Source: Halococcus salifodinae DSM 8989 (GTDB taxonomy: Archaea; Halobacteriota; Halobacteria; Halobacteriales; Halococcaceae). Taken from it: a DNA stretch of 64,000 nucleotides. Below, one piece after another: positions 52,941 through 62,537 of this stretch (the first letter of the stretch is position 1; every line of letters begins with the position of its first letter). The position numbers and the translations under genes are program-made. The notes under the pieces are model-generated. The model had not been told where the DNA came from. It saw only the letters and a list, made by a program, of their open reading frames with translations, and made no database searches. The DNA lies in NCBI RefSeq assembly GCF_000336935.1, contig NZ_AOME01000014.1, positions 28,923 to 92,922 of the forward strand, read 5' to 3'.

Positions 52941-54053
52941 TTAGTCGGTTTCGCTGGCGTCGGCGTCGGGCAGGACGTGGAGGCCGGCGCGGCTCTTGAG
53001 GACCGATACCGTGTCGGCGTCGGGATCGAGATAGTCGGGCCGCGGGATCGTCTTCGCTGCGTAGGTCTCGGGATCGAGCACCTGAACGGCGTGATCGTCC
53101 TCGATCGCGACCAGAGTGGTTTCTTCGGCATCGCCACGGTCCCCGAGCCGGCGGGCGTCGGGGGCCTCGCCGTCCTCGAACGCCGCCTCGTAGGGCTCGC
53201 CGGTGGTGACGTGGACGCCCTTCAGGTTCCCCCGGACGCTCCGGACGAGCAGCGGATCGTCGGCGTCGGGATCGATGACGTCGCCCGGCGTGAACTCGGG
53301 GAGGTGGACGGCGTAGGTCACACGGTACACCTCGTCGCCGTCCTCGTCTTCCGTCACGAGCGTCGCGGACTCGTCGACCACGCCGCCGAGCTGGCGGACG
53401 ATCCGATCGGCGACCGCGCGGCCGATCTGGGTGGTCGAGAGTTTGGCGTCCACGCCGTCAGCGGTTTCGTCGAGCTCGGTCACGAACGCGTCGCGGTCGC
53501 CGTCGGCCTCGCGTTCGTCGACGTACTCGGTGATGATGGCGATCGAGCGCTCGGTCTCGTGGTCGGTCGGGGTGCGTCCGCGGGCGCGGACCTGGACCGT
53601 GCTCGCGTAGTACTCGCCCGCGATCCGGCCACACCGGGTGCAGGTGCCCCGCGAGATTTTGACCGGGATCGTGAGTTCGGTCCGGATCGGGCGGTCGTGG
53701 ACGCTTGCCGAGAGGAGACAATGCATTCGGACGGTGGTCTCGTCGACCTGTTCGGGCTCGACTCGCCACTCGAACTCCTCGGCGTCGACGTGGATCGTGA
53801 GGGCTTCGGCCACCTCGTCGATCGCGACCTCGGTGTAATCGCGTGCGTCGACGTCGACCCAGCGCTTGCCGCGCCGGATCGCCCCGCAGGTCGCACACAC
53901 CAAGACCTCGATCCGATCGGGCGCGTCGACGAGATCGAAGTCCTCGAAGAAACAGTCCTCGCAGATGGGTGCGCGTCCGTCGGCCGCGGCGACCGTCGCC
54001 CCCGATTCGACGGGATCGCCACACCGCGGACAGAACTGACGCGATTCGCTCAT
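52941..54053 (-). CDS. NMD3-family protein
   Basis: 370 residues. Four CxxC pairs (FCPRCG, ICEDCF, VCATCG, TCTRCG) make two zinc sites in the N-terminal half. The middle (PVKISRGTCTRCGRIAGEYY and RSIAIITEYVDE) and the late YRVTYAVHLPEFTPGDVIDP are archaeal NMD3 features. In eukaryotes NMD3 exports the 60S subunit; the archaeal role is assumed to be in ribosome assembly or recycling. The frame runs on to 54122, but ATG 54053 (MSESRQFCPRCG) is the family start. Confidence 0.9.
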   Translation of the reverse strand: MSESRQFCPRCGDPVESGATVAAADGRAPICEDCFFEDFDLVDAPDRIEVLVCATCGAIRRGKRWVDVDARDYTEVAIDEVAEALTIHVDAEEFEWRVEPEQVDETTVRMHCLLSASVHDRPIRTELTIPVKISRGTCTRCGRIAGEYYASTVQVRARGRTPTDHETERSIAIITEYVDEREADGDRDAFVTELDETADGVDAKLSTTQIGRAVADRIVRQLGGVVDESATLVTEDEDGDEVYRVTYAVHLPEFTPGDVIDPDADDPLLVRSVRGNLKGVHVTTGEPYEAAFEDGEAPDARRLGDRGDAEETTLVAIEDDHAVQVLDPETYAAKTIPRPDYLDPDADTVSVLKSRAGLHVLPDADASETD

Positions 54054-54165
54054 TGAACGAGGAACGTCCCTCAGCGGGTTAAGCGGCGTGACTCCACCAG
54101 CCTCCGGGGGAATCGCTGGCACAGAGCGACGAAGATTTATGACCTGAACGCTTAGTAAGGGCCAT

Positions 54166-55038
54166 ATGGAATGGAAGACCGACTGGGGCCTCCAGGCGAG
54201 GATGGGCCTGACGATGCTGTTGCTGCTCGCGCTCTACGTCGTCTTCATCGGCGCGCTGGCAATCTACGGGGTTGGGCTGTTCTGGATCACCCTCGTGATG
54301 GGACTGTTCATGGTCGGACAGCTCTTTTTCAGCGACAAGCTCGCGCTGCGGAGCATGGGTGCCCACGAGGTGAGCGAGGAGGAGTACCCCGAACTCCACG
54401 CGATGATCGGGCGGCTCGCCCAGCAGGCAGACCTCCCGAAGCCCACGGTGGCGGTCGCGGACAGCCGCCAACCGAACGCCTTCGCGACCGGTCGCTCGCA
54501 GGACAACGCGACCGTTTGTGTCACACGCGGGATCATGGACACCCTGAACCAGGAGGAGTTGGAGGGAGTGCTCGCCCACGAGCTCACCCACGTCAAAAAT
54601 CGCGACGTGATGGTGATGACGATCGCCACGTTCCTCTCGACGCTCGCGTTCATGATCGTGCGGTGGGGGTTCCTGTTCACCGGCGGCGACGACGAAGGCG
54701 GTGCGCCCGTCCTGGTCGCCGTCCTCGTCTCGCTCGTGGTCGGCATCGTCTCGTTCCTGCTCGTGCGCGTGCTCTCGCGCTACCGGGAGTACGCCGCCGA
54801 CCGCGGCGGGGCGATCATCACCGGCCGGCCATCCGCGCTCGCGAGCGCGCTCGTCAAGATCGACGGCCGGATGGATCGCGTTCCCGACGACGACCTGCGC
54901 GAGCAGGCCGACATGAACGCGTTCTTCATCATCCCGATCAAGAGCGGCGCGATCGGGAAGCTGCTCTCGACGCACCCCTCGACCGAACAGCGCGTCGAGC
55001 GGCTGAAAGACATGCAGAGCGAGCTCGAAACGGCCTGA
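54166..55038 (+). CDS. htpX: HtpX-like M48 zinc metalloprotease
   Basis: 290-residue membrane protease that degrades misfolded membrane proteins. Two N-terminal helices (MTMLLLLALYVVFIGALAIY region) and two later ones flank the active site HELTHVKNRD (His138, His142; zinc ligand Glu further on in RYREYAADRGG). LSTHPSTEQRVERLKDMQ closes the domain. ATG 54166. The next coding gene downstream is pspAB, a common haloarchaeal pairing; a repeat copy separates them here. Confidence 0.94.
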   Translation: MEWKTDWGLQARMGLTMLLLLALYVVFIGALAIYGVGLFWITLVMGLFMVGQLFFSDKLALRSMGAHEVSEEEYPELHAMIGRLAQQADLPKPTVAVADSRQPNAFATGRSQDNATVCVTRGIMDTLNQEELEGVLAHELTHVKNRDVMVMTIATFLSTLAFMIVRWGFLFTGGDDEGGAPVLVAVLVSLVVGIVSFLLVRVLSRYREYAADRGGAIITGRPSALASALVKIDGRMDRVPDDDLREQADMNAFFIIPIKSGAIGKLLSTHPSTEQRVERLKDMQSELETA

Positions 55039-55084
55039 ATCCACGTTACGGTACCCGAAGTCGAACTGCTGGAGAGTTCCGGGG

Positions 55085-55280
55085 AGGGTGCAGGCACGCG
55101 GGGCTGGCATCGGGACCGCACTGATGCCGACACAAATGAGAACCGCAGGCCACACGCCTCCCCAGCCGACTCCTTCAGTCGCTCACTCCGTTCGCTTCCT
55201 CAGTCATCCCTCGCACGAGAGTTGCGCGCCGACAAGCGGCGCGCAGCCACGCGCCAACCGCACTACAACTGCCTTTTAAC
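55085..55280 (-). repeat. Paired-hairpin repeat, complete right arm, between htpX and pspAB
   Basis: Reads on minus. The right arm 55123-55169 is identical over 47 bases to 7488-7534 on plus. The GGATGA flank (complement near 55205-55210) and the small stem CTCG/CGAG follow, and a 9-bp stem at 55223-55245 (TGCGCGCC-type, 5-base loop) plays the place of the left-arm hairpin. The remaining gap to 55387 ends in the pspAB promoter (tttttattcccgg, 20-30 bases before the start). No gene is seen in 55039-55387. Confidence 0.83.
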
Positions 55281-55387
55281 TACACCACAACCGCACAAGC
55301 CGTTCGCTACGCGCGCTTCCACGGGAGGCGGTGAAAAGTCGAGCCGGATCGCTCCGGGTTTTTATTCCCGGCGCTATAACCCTCGAC

Positions 55388-55990
55388 ATGGGTATCTTCG
55401 ACGGACTTCGGTCGGCGCTCGGGATGAGTGCGGAGGCGGACGCGACCCGCGAGGCCGACCCCGAGGACCTCTTCGGAATGAGCACCGCCTACCTCACGAT
55501 GGAGGCCGACTTGGGCTTCCCACCCGCCGGGGTGGCGGCGCTCTGCTTTTCGGGCGTCGACAGCACCGACTTCGCGGACGCGGTGGAGGAAGTCGAGACG
55601 ATCCTCGAAGCGGGCGAGGTCGAGACCGGGACCGAAGCCCGCTTCGTCGACGACTCGCACGGCTACGAGTGGGTCGTCCTCGCGGACCGGGATTTCGAGG
55701 ACCTCGTGACCAGCGTTCACTTCGCCGCCGACACGCTGATCGAGCGGGGCTACGGTTCGCGGCTGCTCGCCGCGCTGTTCGGCTTCGAGAACGAGGGCAG
55801 CCCGATCTACTGGGTGTACTCCTTCCGACGAGGCGCGTACTACCCCTTCGCGCCGCAGTCGAGCAGCGAACGCGATTCAACTGTTGAGTTCAAGCTCGAG
55901 TCGGTGCTCGACGGTGAACTCGACATCGAGTCGGACAAAGATTACTGGTACGCGCTCTGGCCCGACAGCGGACGGCACCCGTGGGAGTAG
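55388..55990 (+). CDS. pspAB: PspA-associated protein PspAB
   Basis: 200 residues. MGIFDGLRSALGMSAEADAT, then YLTMEADLGFPPAGVAALCF and the late RRGAYYPFAPQSSSERDS with YWYALWPDSGRHPWE are PspAB signatures. The protein partners PspA in a membrane-stress response. The frame opens at 55331 but the family start is ATG 55388, with a T-rich TATA-like segment about 25 bases upstream. Adjacent to htpX, which is also a membrane-stress gene. Confidence 0.9.
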   Translation: MGIFDGLRSALGMSAEADATREADPEDLFGMSTAYLTMEADLGFPPAGVAALCFSGVDSTDFADAVEEVETILEAGEVETGTEARFVDDSHGYEWVVLADRDFEDLVTSVHFAADTLIERGYGSRLLAALFGFENEGSPIYWVYSFRRGAYYPFAPQSSSERDSTVEFKLESVLDGELDIESDKDYWYALWPDSGRHPWE

Positions 55991-56065
55991 CCACACAGTC
56001 TCTTCGTATCCTCAACGTTAAGAGTTAGCTGGTGCTAAATCGGACATGGACAGCGGAGGCGATCG

Positions 56066-56707
56066 ATGGCCGAGTTCGTAGCCGTCGTCACAACCGCGTT
56101 CGCCCTCCAACTCCTCGCGCTGCCCGGCGAGAAGGGCCAAATCATCATCGGGGGGTTGGCGACGCGGTACGATCCGTACACGGTGGTCGCGGGCGCGAGC
56201 ACGGCGTTCGCCGGCTGGACGGTGCTCGAGATCCTGCTCGGCAACGCTTTGCGGGGCGCGTTTCCCGAAGTGTACCTCGACGTCGTCACGGCCGGACTGT
56301 TCGTGGCGTTCGCGGTGATCCTGCTCTACGCGGACTGGCGCGATTCGAACGACAGTCCGCGATCGCTCCCCGACGGCGGTGAGGTGCTTCGGGGGCTCCC
56401 GCTCGATACCGAGCGGTTCGGCGGGTTCGTACCGGCGTTCTCGCTGCTCGCGCTTGGCGAGTTCGGCGACAAGACCCAGCTCGTCACGATCGGGCTCGCG
56501 GCCCAGTACGGCGTCCACGCCGGCATTTGGGTCGGCGAGATGCTCGCGATCATCCCGGTGAGCCTCCTCACCGCGTTGTCGGTCGACCGACTCGCGACCC
56601 GGTTCGATACGGCGTGGTTCCACCGACTCTCGGCGATCGTCTTCCTCCTGTTCGCGGCCGACATCGCGGCGTCGTACCTCCTCGGCTGGTCGTTCCTGCC
56701 GATCTGA
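56066..56707 (+). CDS. TMEM165/GDT1-family cation transporter
   Basis: 213 residues, six helices in two repeats. Members move Ca2+/Mn2+ in exchange for protons. The second repeat holds the canonical E-x-G-D-K-T motif in LALGEFGDKTQLVTIGLA. The first repeat has ALPGEKGQIIIGGLA, where the motif Glu and Asp are replaced. The two halves are joined by a ~30-residue loop. ATG 56066. Stand-alone between pspAB and radA. Confidence 0.88.
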   Translation: MAEFVAVVTTAFALQLLALPGEKGQIIIGGLATRYDPYTVVAGASTAFAGWTVLEILLGNALRGAFPEVYLDVVTAGLFVAFAVILLYADWRDSNDSPRSLPDGGEVLRGLPLDTERFGGFVPAFSLLALGEFGDKTQLVTIGLAAQYGVHAGIWVGEMLAIIPVSLLTALSVDRLATRFDTAWFHRLSAIVFLLFAADIAASYLLGWSFLPI

Positions 56708-56826
56708 TCCGCCACCAGCACGTTGCGTCGATCCCCTTCCCCTCATCCACTACCTTCACCTCCCGGATTTCACTTCCACCAAGCTGTTAACGAGGCTTTA
56801 TCAGGGGAGCCGCACAACCCGGAGGT

Positions 56827-57861
56827 ATGGCAGCAACCGAGGACCTAGAGAGCCTGCCCGGCGTCGGGCCGGCGACGGCTGACAAGCTCATGGAGTCGGG
56901 GTTCGATTCGTACCAGGGGATCGCGGTCGCGAGCCCCGGTGAGCTCTCGAACACCGCGGACATCGGCGAAAGCACCGCGGCGGACATCATCAACGCCGCG
57001 CGCGACGCCGCCGATATCGGTGGGTTCGAAACGGGTGCGAACGTCCTCGAACGTCGCAACGAGATCGGGAAACTCACCTGGCAGGTCGACGAGGTCGACG
57101 AGCTCCTTGGAGGAGGGGTCGAAACCCAATCGATCACCGAGGTGTACGGCGAGTTCGGCGCGGGCAAGTCTCAGGTCACCCACCAGCTTTCGGTCAACGT
57201 CCAGCTCCCCAACGAGTACGGCGGCCTCGAAGGCAGCGCCATCTTCATCGACTCCGAGGACACGTTCCGCCCCGAGCGGATCGCCCAGATGGTGCGTGGG
57301 CTCCCCGACGAGGCGATCGCCGCCGCGATGGAGGTCCGCGAGATCGAGGGCAGCCCCGACAGCGAGGAGGCGATGGACGAGTTCATCGAGAGCATCCTCG
57401 ACAACATCCACGTCGCGAAGGCGTTCAACTCCAACCACCAGATTCTCCTCGCTCAGAAGGCCCAGGAGATCGCCGCCGAGCACGAGGAGTCAGAGTGGCC
57501 CGTTCGACTCGTCTGTATCGACTCGCTGACGGCACATTTCCGCGCGGAGTACGTCGGTCGTGGCGAACTCGCCCAGCGCCAGCAGAAGCTCAACAAACAC
57601 CTCCACGACATCGACAAAGTCGGCAACCTCTACAACGCCGCCACCGTCGTCACGAATCAGGTCGCCTCGAACCCCGACTCCTATTTCGGCGACCCGACCC
57701 AACCCATCGGCGGCAACATTCTCGGCCACAAATCGACGTTCCGGATGTACCTCCGGAAATCGAAGGGCACCAAGAGAATCGTCCGGCTGGTCGACGCCCC
57801 CAACCTCCCCGACGGCGAGGCCGTGATGCGCGTCGAGGAAGAGGGACTGAAGCCCGAATAA
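56827..57861 (+). CDS. radA: DNA repair and recombination protein RadA
   Basis: 344-residue archaeal recombinase of the Rad51/RecA family, catalysing strand exchange. N-terminal helix-hairpin-helix domain ([20 protein letters not shown]), Walker A GEFGAGKS at residues 108-115, IFIDSEDTF, and [19 protein letters not shown] as the Walker B/L1 area, then [11 protein letters not shown]. No intein is present. ATG 56827. Followed by a T-run and a repeat copy. Confidence 0.97.
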   Translation: MAATEDLESLPGVGPATADKLMESGFDSYQGIAVASPGELSNTADIGESTAADIINAARDAADIGGFETGANVLERRNEIGKLTWQVDEVDELLGGGVETQSITEVYGEFGAGKSQVTHQLSVNVQLPNEYGGLEGSAIFIDSEDTFRPERIAQMVRGLPDEAIAAAMEVREIEGSPDSEEAMDEFIESILDNIHVAKAFNSNHQILLAQKAQEIAAEHEESEWPVRLVCIDSLTAHFRAEYVGRGELAQRQQKLNKHLHDIDKVGNLYNAATVVTNQVASNPDSYFGDPTQPIGGNILGHKSTFRMYLRKSKGTKRIVRLVDAPNLPDGEAVMRVEEEGLKPE

Positions 57862-57869
57862 CACGAACC

Positions 57870-57874
57870 TTTTT
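57870..57874 (+). terminator. T-run terminator after radA
   Basis: Five T on the coding strand, nine bases after the radA stop. It also forms the edge of a repeat module whose hairpin (57881-57914) follows directly, so radA transcripts may end on a stem. Confidence 0.5.
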
Positions 57875-58200
57875 ACTTCGGGGGTTCGCGCTCGCTCCGC
57901 TCGCGCTCAACCCCTCGCAAAAACGTTCATGAAAAACACCCGCTCACTCGGCCTCCGGCCTCGTTCGCGGTGAACCGCGCTCGCTGCGCTCGCGCGGATA
58001 CAATCGCTTTCTACAAACCACACAGCACCGCCCGAGCCCTCGGCCCTACGGGCCTCGCCCTCGATCCACCGAGGACCGCACCGCACCGCTCCGCGACCGC
58101 ACCGCTCCGCGACCGCACGGCATCGCCAAAGCCCTCGACTGTTCGCTCCGCTCGTCAGGACGCCAGGCCCGCAACCGTACCGCCACCGCAGCCGCAGCAA
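57875..58200 (-). repeat. Mosaic repeat copy between radA and sufU
   Basis: Reads on minus and fills the convergent gap. Hairpin 57881-57914 has outer stem GGGGTT/AACCCC, inner GCGC/GCGC and an 11-nt loop that reads GAGCGGAGCGA on minus. Hairpin 57975-57997 has stem CCGCGC/GCGCGG and 11-nt loop GAGCGCAGCGA. A smaller one at 58042-58054 has loop TAC. GTGTTTTT with GTTTTTGCGAGG matches the 48.8 kb module. A 16-base unit CGCACCGCTCCGCGAC is repeated in tandem at about 58082-58114. No gene is seen in 57862-58206. Confidence 0.8.
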
Positions 58201-58206
58201 AAGCCG

Positions 58207-58626
58207 CTATTCGGTCGTCGTCTTCTCGATCGAGGTCTTCTCGCCCTGATAGATCGCTGCGCCGTCCTGGGCCACCATCTCGATCAAGACGGCGCATTTC
58301 ACCCGCATCGGGCTGATGTCCACTCCAAGGAGGTCGATGACGTCGTCGCGATCGAGCTCGTCGAGCTCGTCGAGGGTCATCCCCTGGAGTTCGTCGGTCA
58401 GCATGCTCGCGCTCGCCTGGCTGATCGCACAGCCCTCGCCCGAAAAGGCGGCGTACTCGATCGTCTCACCGTCGTCGGCGAGGTTGACGTCGACTTTGAT
58501 CTCGTCGCCACACATCGGGTTCTCGCCGACGTGGCTGAAGGTGGGATCGTCGAGATCGCCGTAGTTGCGCGGGTTCTTGTAGTGATCCAGGATCTGCTGG
58601 CGATACATGTCCGAACCCATGCTCAT
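58207..58626 (-). CDS. sufU: SufU/NifU-type Fe-S cluster assembly protein
   Basis: 139 residues from ATG 58626 (a second ATG two codons later also fits). The three conserved cysteines lie in NPMCGDEIKV, GEGCAISQASASM and VKCAVLIEM; the Asp of the first motif is also conserved. SufU accepts sulfur from SufS or scaffolds nascent clusters. sufS lies about 4 kb away on the same strand, separated by an exporter and a regulator pair. Confidence 0.93.
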   Translation of the reverse strand: MSMGSDMYRQQILDHYKNPRNYGDLDDPTFSHVGENPMCGDEIKVDVNLADDGETIEYAAFSGEGCAISQASASMLTDELQGMTLDELDELDRDDVIDLLGVDISPMRVKCAVLIEMVAQDGAAIYQGEKTSIEKTTTE

Positions 58627-58721
58627 AGTGAATCGAGATACGCGCGTGCAACCCAAAAGGATTCCGGGCGGGCTCGAATCGCCGCGTTGGACGAGGACGC
58701 GCTCGGGCAGCACCGCGCGAT

Positions 58722-61340
58722 CTACGCCAGGCGCGCGACCAGACGCTCCCGGAGCACGAGCAGCGCGGGCAGCACCGTCACGCACGCCACGAACGCATAA
58801 ACGATACTCAGCCCGGTCACGATGCCGAAGCGCTGGAGCGGTGGCGACAGCGCCAGCGCGAGCACACCGAACCCGGCCCCGGTCGTCACAGCACTACCGA
58901 ACAACGCCCCGCCAGTCCCCGTAAGCGCCGCCGACAGCGAATCCCCGAGCGAGTCGTGACGGCTCCGTTCGTCGACGAATCGCTCGCCGAGATGGATGCT
59001 GTAATCCACTCCGAGCCCGATCGCGAGACTCGTGACGACGGCGGTTTCACTGTTGAAGGGCAGACCGAGCGCCGCCATCGTGCCGAGCAGCCACGCGAGC
59101 GCGACGACGACAGGGGCAAGCGTCACGACGCCCAGCCCCGGCGCACGATACCGCCACCAGTACAGCCCGACGAGAAGCGTGAGAATGACGCCGAGCGTGA
59201 TGGCGAACCCCTCGACGAGCGTTTGTAATAGCGCGGTCTGGACGACCCCGGTGATGACCGGCCCGCCCGTCGCGATGGCCCGCACCGGCGCGTTCGCCTC
59301 GATCGACGAGGCGACGCCGCGAACGTCGCCGGCAACCGACTGGGACGAGGCGTTGCCCTGAACGCCGACGGTGAGGCGAGCAGACGCATACGAACCGTTT
59401 TCGGCACGGTAGAGCACCGACGACGCCCGGTCGGGAGCGGCATCGAACAGCCGATCGTAGACCGCCGAAACGTCCTCGTCCGGGAGTCCGTCGCCGTTCG
59501 TGTCGCGTGCCTCGATCGCGCCGGCGACCGTCTCGTTCTCGGCGGCGACGGTTCGGAGCACGGAGGCCGGGCTCTCGATTGCAGCCCGTCCGTCGGGATC
59601 GACGACGATCGTGCCGCCGTCGGTCGTCCGCGTCACGTTTTCGGTCGCGGTGAGGAGCGCCGGCGCTGTCACATCGCCTCGTATCAGTACCTGTCCCGCC
59701 GATCCCTGGCCGCGCTGCTGGAAGTTCTCACTCAAATAGTTGAGGTTCTGGCTCACGTCGTAGTCGCCGGGCGCGAACGGGCCCGGCAACGAGTCCATCC
59801 ACGCCGGGGCGTCCTGGGGCAGGAAGTCTGCCTGGTTGAACTCCGTGTCGATGGTCGTCGCGCCGTACGCGCCGCCGGCGGCGAGCACCAGCGCGACGGC
59901 GATGACGACGGCCGGGGCCCGCCGTGCGAGCGCGGCGCTCCCGGCGAGAGCCCGGTTCGTGAATCCGGTGCCGACGCCGAAGGCACTCTTCTCGCGGTCG
60001 CGGCCGCGCCGATCGAAGAACCGTTCGAGTTCGACTTTGACCGCTGGCACGAGCGCCGCGAAGACGACGAAGATGGCGACGATGCCGAACCCGCTCAGGA
60101 TGGCGAAGTCCTGGATCGAGCCCAGCGGGCTGACGTAGTTCGAGAGGAAGCCGACGGCCGTCGAGAACGCCGCGGTGGCCAGCGCGAGCACGACGCCACC
60201 GATCCCGAGGCGCATCGCGGTCGTGGGATCTCGCCGCTCCGCACCACCGTCGTCGGTGTCGAGCACTCCCTCTCGCGCCTCGCGGTAGCGCATGATGACG
60301 TGGAGCGAGTAGTCGATGCTCAGCCCGATGAGCAGGAAGGGGACGGCGATCAGGATGGAGTTCATCGCGATGCCGAGCCAGCCCTGGATGCCGACGTACC
60401 AGACCAGCACGACGGCGACACCGAAGAGGCTCACGAGGACGTCGACGACGTCGCGGTAGGCGATCGTGAGAACGGTTAGTAAGAGCACGAGCGCGACGGG
60501 CGTGATGATCGTGAACGTGTCGCCGATGGCCTGTGAGGTCTCCGCGTCGATGATCCCCGGCCCGAAGACGAACGCGTCCGAAAAGCGCGCCTCGGCCCGT
60601 GACTCGATCGCCACCTGCGCGTCGTAGACCGCCGCCTCGGTCGTTCCCGACGCTTCCGGATTCTGCTGGAAGACGAGCGTGCTCCGCGCGTCGGCTTGGG
60701 TCGTTCCCGGCTCGTAGTCCGTGGGCAGGAACTGGGTGGGATCGCCACCCGGAGTGGTCGCCTCGGGGTCGAGAAGCCGACTGAGCAGCGCTTCGACCTG
60801 TTCGTCCGAGCGAGATTCGAGCGCCGCGATCTGCTGGTCGAGCGTCGGAGCCGGTGGCTGGCCGGTCGCTCCCGCCGCCGACGCGTTGGTGGCGTTGCTC
60901 GCGCCAGAACCCGCGTTGGCACTGGACGCGTTGGCGCGCTCGCTGGCGTCCTGGGCGTACGCGGCGGTCGCGACGGCGTTCTCGATCCCGATCACTCCGG
61001 TTCCGTTCTGGAGCGTTGCGTTGATCGACGCGTTCGTGCGGAGGTTCTGCTGGAGACGGAGACTTTCGAGCAGCGATTCGCGAGTGAGGACGTCGCCACC
61101 CTCGTCCCTGACGACGATCTGTGCGACCACCGCCTCGTCCGTATCGTACGTCGCGTCGATTCGATCGAGTGCGGCCTGCTCCGGTGAGTCGATCGCGGCC
61201 TGGCCGATCGATCCCTGGCCGGTCGTGCCGACGATCGCCCCCGCACCGACGACGGCGGTGAGGACGAGCAAGAGCGCGATCACCAGCTTGCTCCGGGAGG
61301 CGAGCACGTCCGCGTATCGAGACGACAGTCCCGACTTCAT
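58722..61340 (-). CDS. RND/MMPL-family exporter with sterol-sensing-like domain
   Basis: 872 residues, two halves each with a large extracytoplasmic domain and about six helices. Conserved segments include NSILIAVPFLLIGLSIDYSL and SLAIGLGVDYSIHLGERF (RND motif with Asp), and FSTAVGFLSNYVSP, TGAGFGVLALALSPP. Probably exports lipids or hydrophobic compounds using the proton or sodium gradient. ATG 61340. The extracytoplasmic loop has a Asn/Ala-rich region (about 150-170). Confidence 0.9.
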   Translation of the reverse strand: MKSGLSSRYADVLASRSKLVIALLLVLTAVVGAGAIVGTTGQGSIGQAAIDSPEQAALDRIDATYDTDEAVVAQIVVRDEGGDVLTRESLLESLRLQQNLRTNASINATLQNGTGVIGIENAVATAAYAQDASERANASSANAGSGASNATNASAAGATGQPPAPTLDQQIAALESRSDEQVEALLSRLLDPEATTPGGDPTQFLPTDYEPGTTQADARSTLVFQQNPEASGTTEAAVYDAQVAIESRAEARFSDAFVFGPGIIDAETSQAIGDTFTIITPVALVLLLTVLTIAYRDVVDVLVSLFGVAVVLVWYVGIQGWLGIAMNSILIAVPFLLIGLSIDYSLHVIMRYREAREGVLDTDDGGAERRDPTTAMRLGIGGVVLALATAAFSTAVGFLSNYVSPLGSIQDFAILSGFGIVAIFVVFAALVPAVKVELERFFDRRGRDREKSAFGVGTGFTNRALAGSAALARRAPAVVIAVALVLAAGGAYGATTIDTEFNQADFLPQDAPAWMDSLPGPFAPGDYDVSQNLNYLSENFQQRGQGSAGQVLIRGDVTAPALLTATENVTRTTDGGTIVVDPDGRAAIESPASVLRTVAAENETVAGAIEARDTNGDGLPDEDVSAVYDRLFDAAPDRASSVLYRAENGSYASARLTVGVQGNASSQSVAGDVRGVASSIEANAPVRAIATGGPVITGVVQTALLQTLVEGFAITLGVILTLLVGLYWWRYRAPGLGVVTLAPVVVALAWLLGTMAALGLPFNSETAVVTSLAIGLGVDYSIHLGERFVDERSRHDSLGDSLSAALTGTGGALFGSAVTTGAGFGVLALALSPPLQRFGIVTGLSIVYAFVACVTVLPALLVLRERLVARLA

Positions 61341-61518
61341 CGGTCCCCGACACCGTCGAACGCTGTGGCGACACTGGAGGCGAAGCGACTAACGGACGGC
61401 GGAGGACCGTTCATACAACGCTCTCCGGGAGAAGCCGATAAAGACCAATGGGAAGTTCCCAGAACGTGGGACAACCACGGTTCGGTTCGGAACGGCCCGA
61501 CGGCGCTGACGGCGGGTG

Positions 61519-61533
61519 TCGGGAGTCTCCCGA
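61519..61533 (-). terminator. Hairpin after the small membrane-protein gene
   Basis: Inverted repeat TCGGGAG/CTCCCGA begins three bases after the stop of the gene ending at 61537 (minus). It has no T-run, so its terminator role is uncertain. The rest of 61341-61518 shows only a short TGGGAAGTTCCCA palindrome (about 61449-61461). Confidence 0.35.
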
Positions 61534-61536
61534 GGA

Positions 61537-61812
61537 CTACCCGTCGTACAGTCCAACGATCATGACGCCGAACCCGGCACAGACGATCACGCTTTCGAGG
61601 AGCATTCCCATCGTAGTCGGGACGCCGAGGAAGTGATGGAAGACACCGACCAGAACCGTGCCGAGGGTGATGACGAGCAGTCCCACCGAGAAGTACTGGA
61701 GCCCCGCGATCCGTGTCCGCCTATAGGCTCTGTACGCCAACACGGAGACGACGCCACCGAGGACGAGCGCGGCGAGTTTGACGACGACGACCAGAGCGAC
61801 GAGCGGTTCCAT
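61537..61812 (-). CDS. Small membrane protein (DUF7521-like)
   Basis: 91 residues from ATG 61812; a GTG one codon earlier would also overlap the upstream stop. Three membrane helices are visible (LVVVVKLAALVLGGVVSVLA, YFSVGLLVITLGTVLVGVF, LLESVIVCAGFGVMIVG) with a basic YRAYRRTRIAG loop. Coupled to an HTH regulator gene, a pairing seen repeatedly in haloarchaea. Role unknown; it may be a membrane sensor for the regulator. Confidence 0.82.
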   Translation of the reverse strand: MEPLVALVVVVKLAALVLGGVVSVLAYRAYRRTRIAGLQYFSVGLLVITLGTVLVGVFHHFLGVPTTMGMLLESVIVCAGFGVMIVGLYDG

Positions 61813-62282
61813 CACGACTCCTCTTTCATCGCCGACCAGAACGACGCCAGGCGGTCCTCCGCGTCCCGCTCCGGCCGGTCGATCGACACCGTGAACTCGT
61901 CGTCGGTGATACCGATCGAGACGTCGGTGAAATCGCGCTCGTAGCGCGTGACGTTCGGCCCGTCGGATCGAACGTCCGTGTACTCCCGGACGAGCGCGGC
62001 GTCGCGGAGCAGTTCGAGCTTTCGGTACACCGTCGAACTAGAGAGATCACACGCCTCACGGAGCTCGCTCGCGGATTTCGGGCTATCCAGCACTCTGAGG
62101 ATCGCCCGGCAGTTGCTGTCGTCGAGCGATCGCAGCACCGTTTCGAGATCGGGACCGTCCGGCCCGTCCGTCGACCAGTGAGCCGTTTCGGTGGCTGTGT
62201 CGGTCGACTCGGCGGGATCGGTCGGATCGGCGTGCGAGGGGATGAGCGGCAAGCGATTCGAGCCGACGTGTCGATCGGTCAT
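61812..62282 (-). CDS. Winged-helix transcriptional regulator (ArsR-like)
   Basis: 156 residues. The wHTH lies at about residues 45-110 (VLRSLDDSNCRAILRVLDSP, SASELREACDLSSSTVYRKL, LLRDAALVREYTDV). The C-terminal ~45 residues (RDFTDVSIGITDDEFTVSID) are of the kind found in haloarchaeal HTH proteins paired with small membrane proteins. ATG 62282. Likely autoregulates the pair; it could also act on the neighbouring exporter. Confidence 0.88.
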   Translation of the reverse strand: MTDRHVGSNRLPLIPSHADPTDPAESTDTATETAHWSTDGPDGPDLETVLRSLDDSNCRAILRVLDSPKSASELREACDLSSSTVYRKLELLRDAALVREYTDVRSDGPNVTRYERDFTDVSIGITDDEFTVSIDRPERDAEDRLASFWSAMKEES

Positions 62283-62537
62283 GTCAGACAGCGTCGACTG
62301 CGTCGGCCGTTCGGCGAGCAGCGAGAGTCATGTCCTCTGGTGCTGATGATTTCCTCCGGGCCGGTATAGGCGTCCCGGTCGTTCCCAACTTCTCGGAACA
62401 GGTCGACTGCAACCATCTGTGATCGCTGGTCGTTCACGATCGTCGATCCCAGCGGCAGATGCGTCGGTGCCGGGATCGCGTTCGACGCCCGTCCGACCCG
62501 AGCGCGGACGGCAATCGTCTGAATGATCCATGACAGC

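Noticed and set aside
57970-58800. 276-codon plus frame across the radA/sufU gap
   Set aside because: Runs through repeat DNA and antisense to sufU; low-complexity product.
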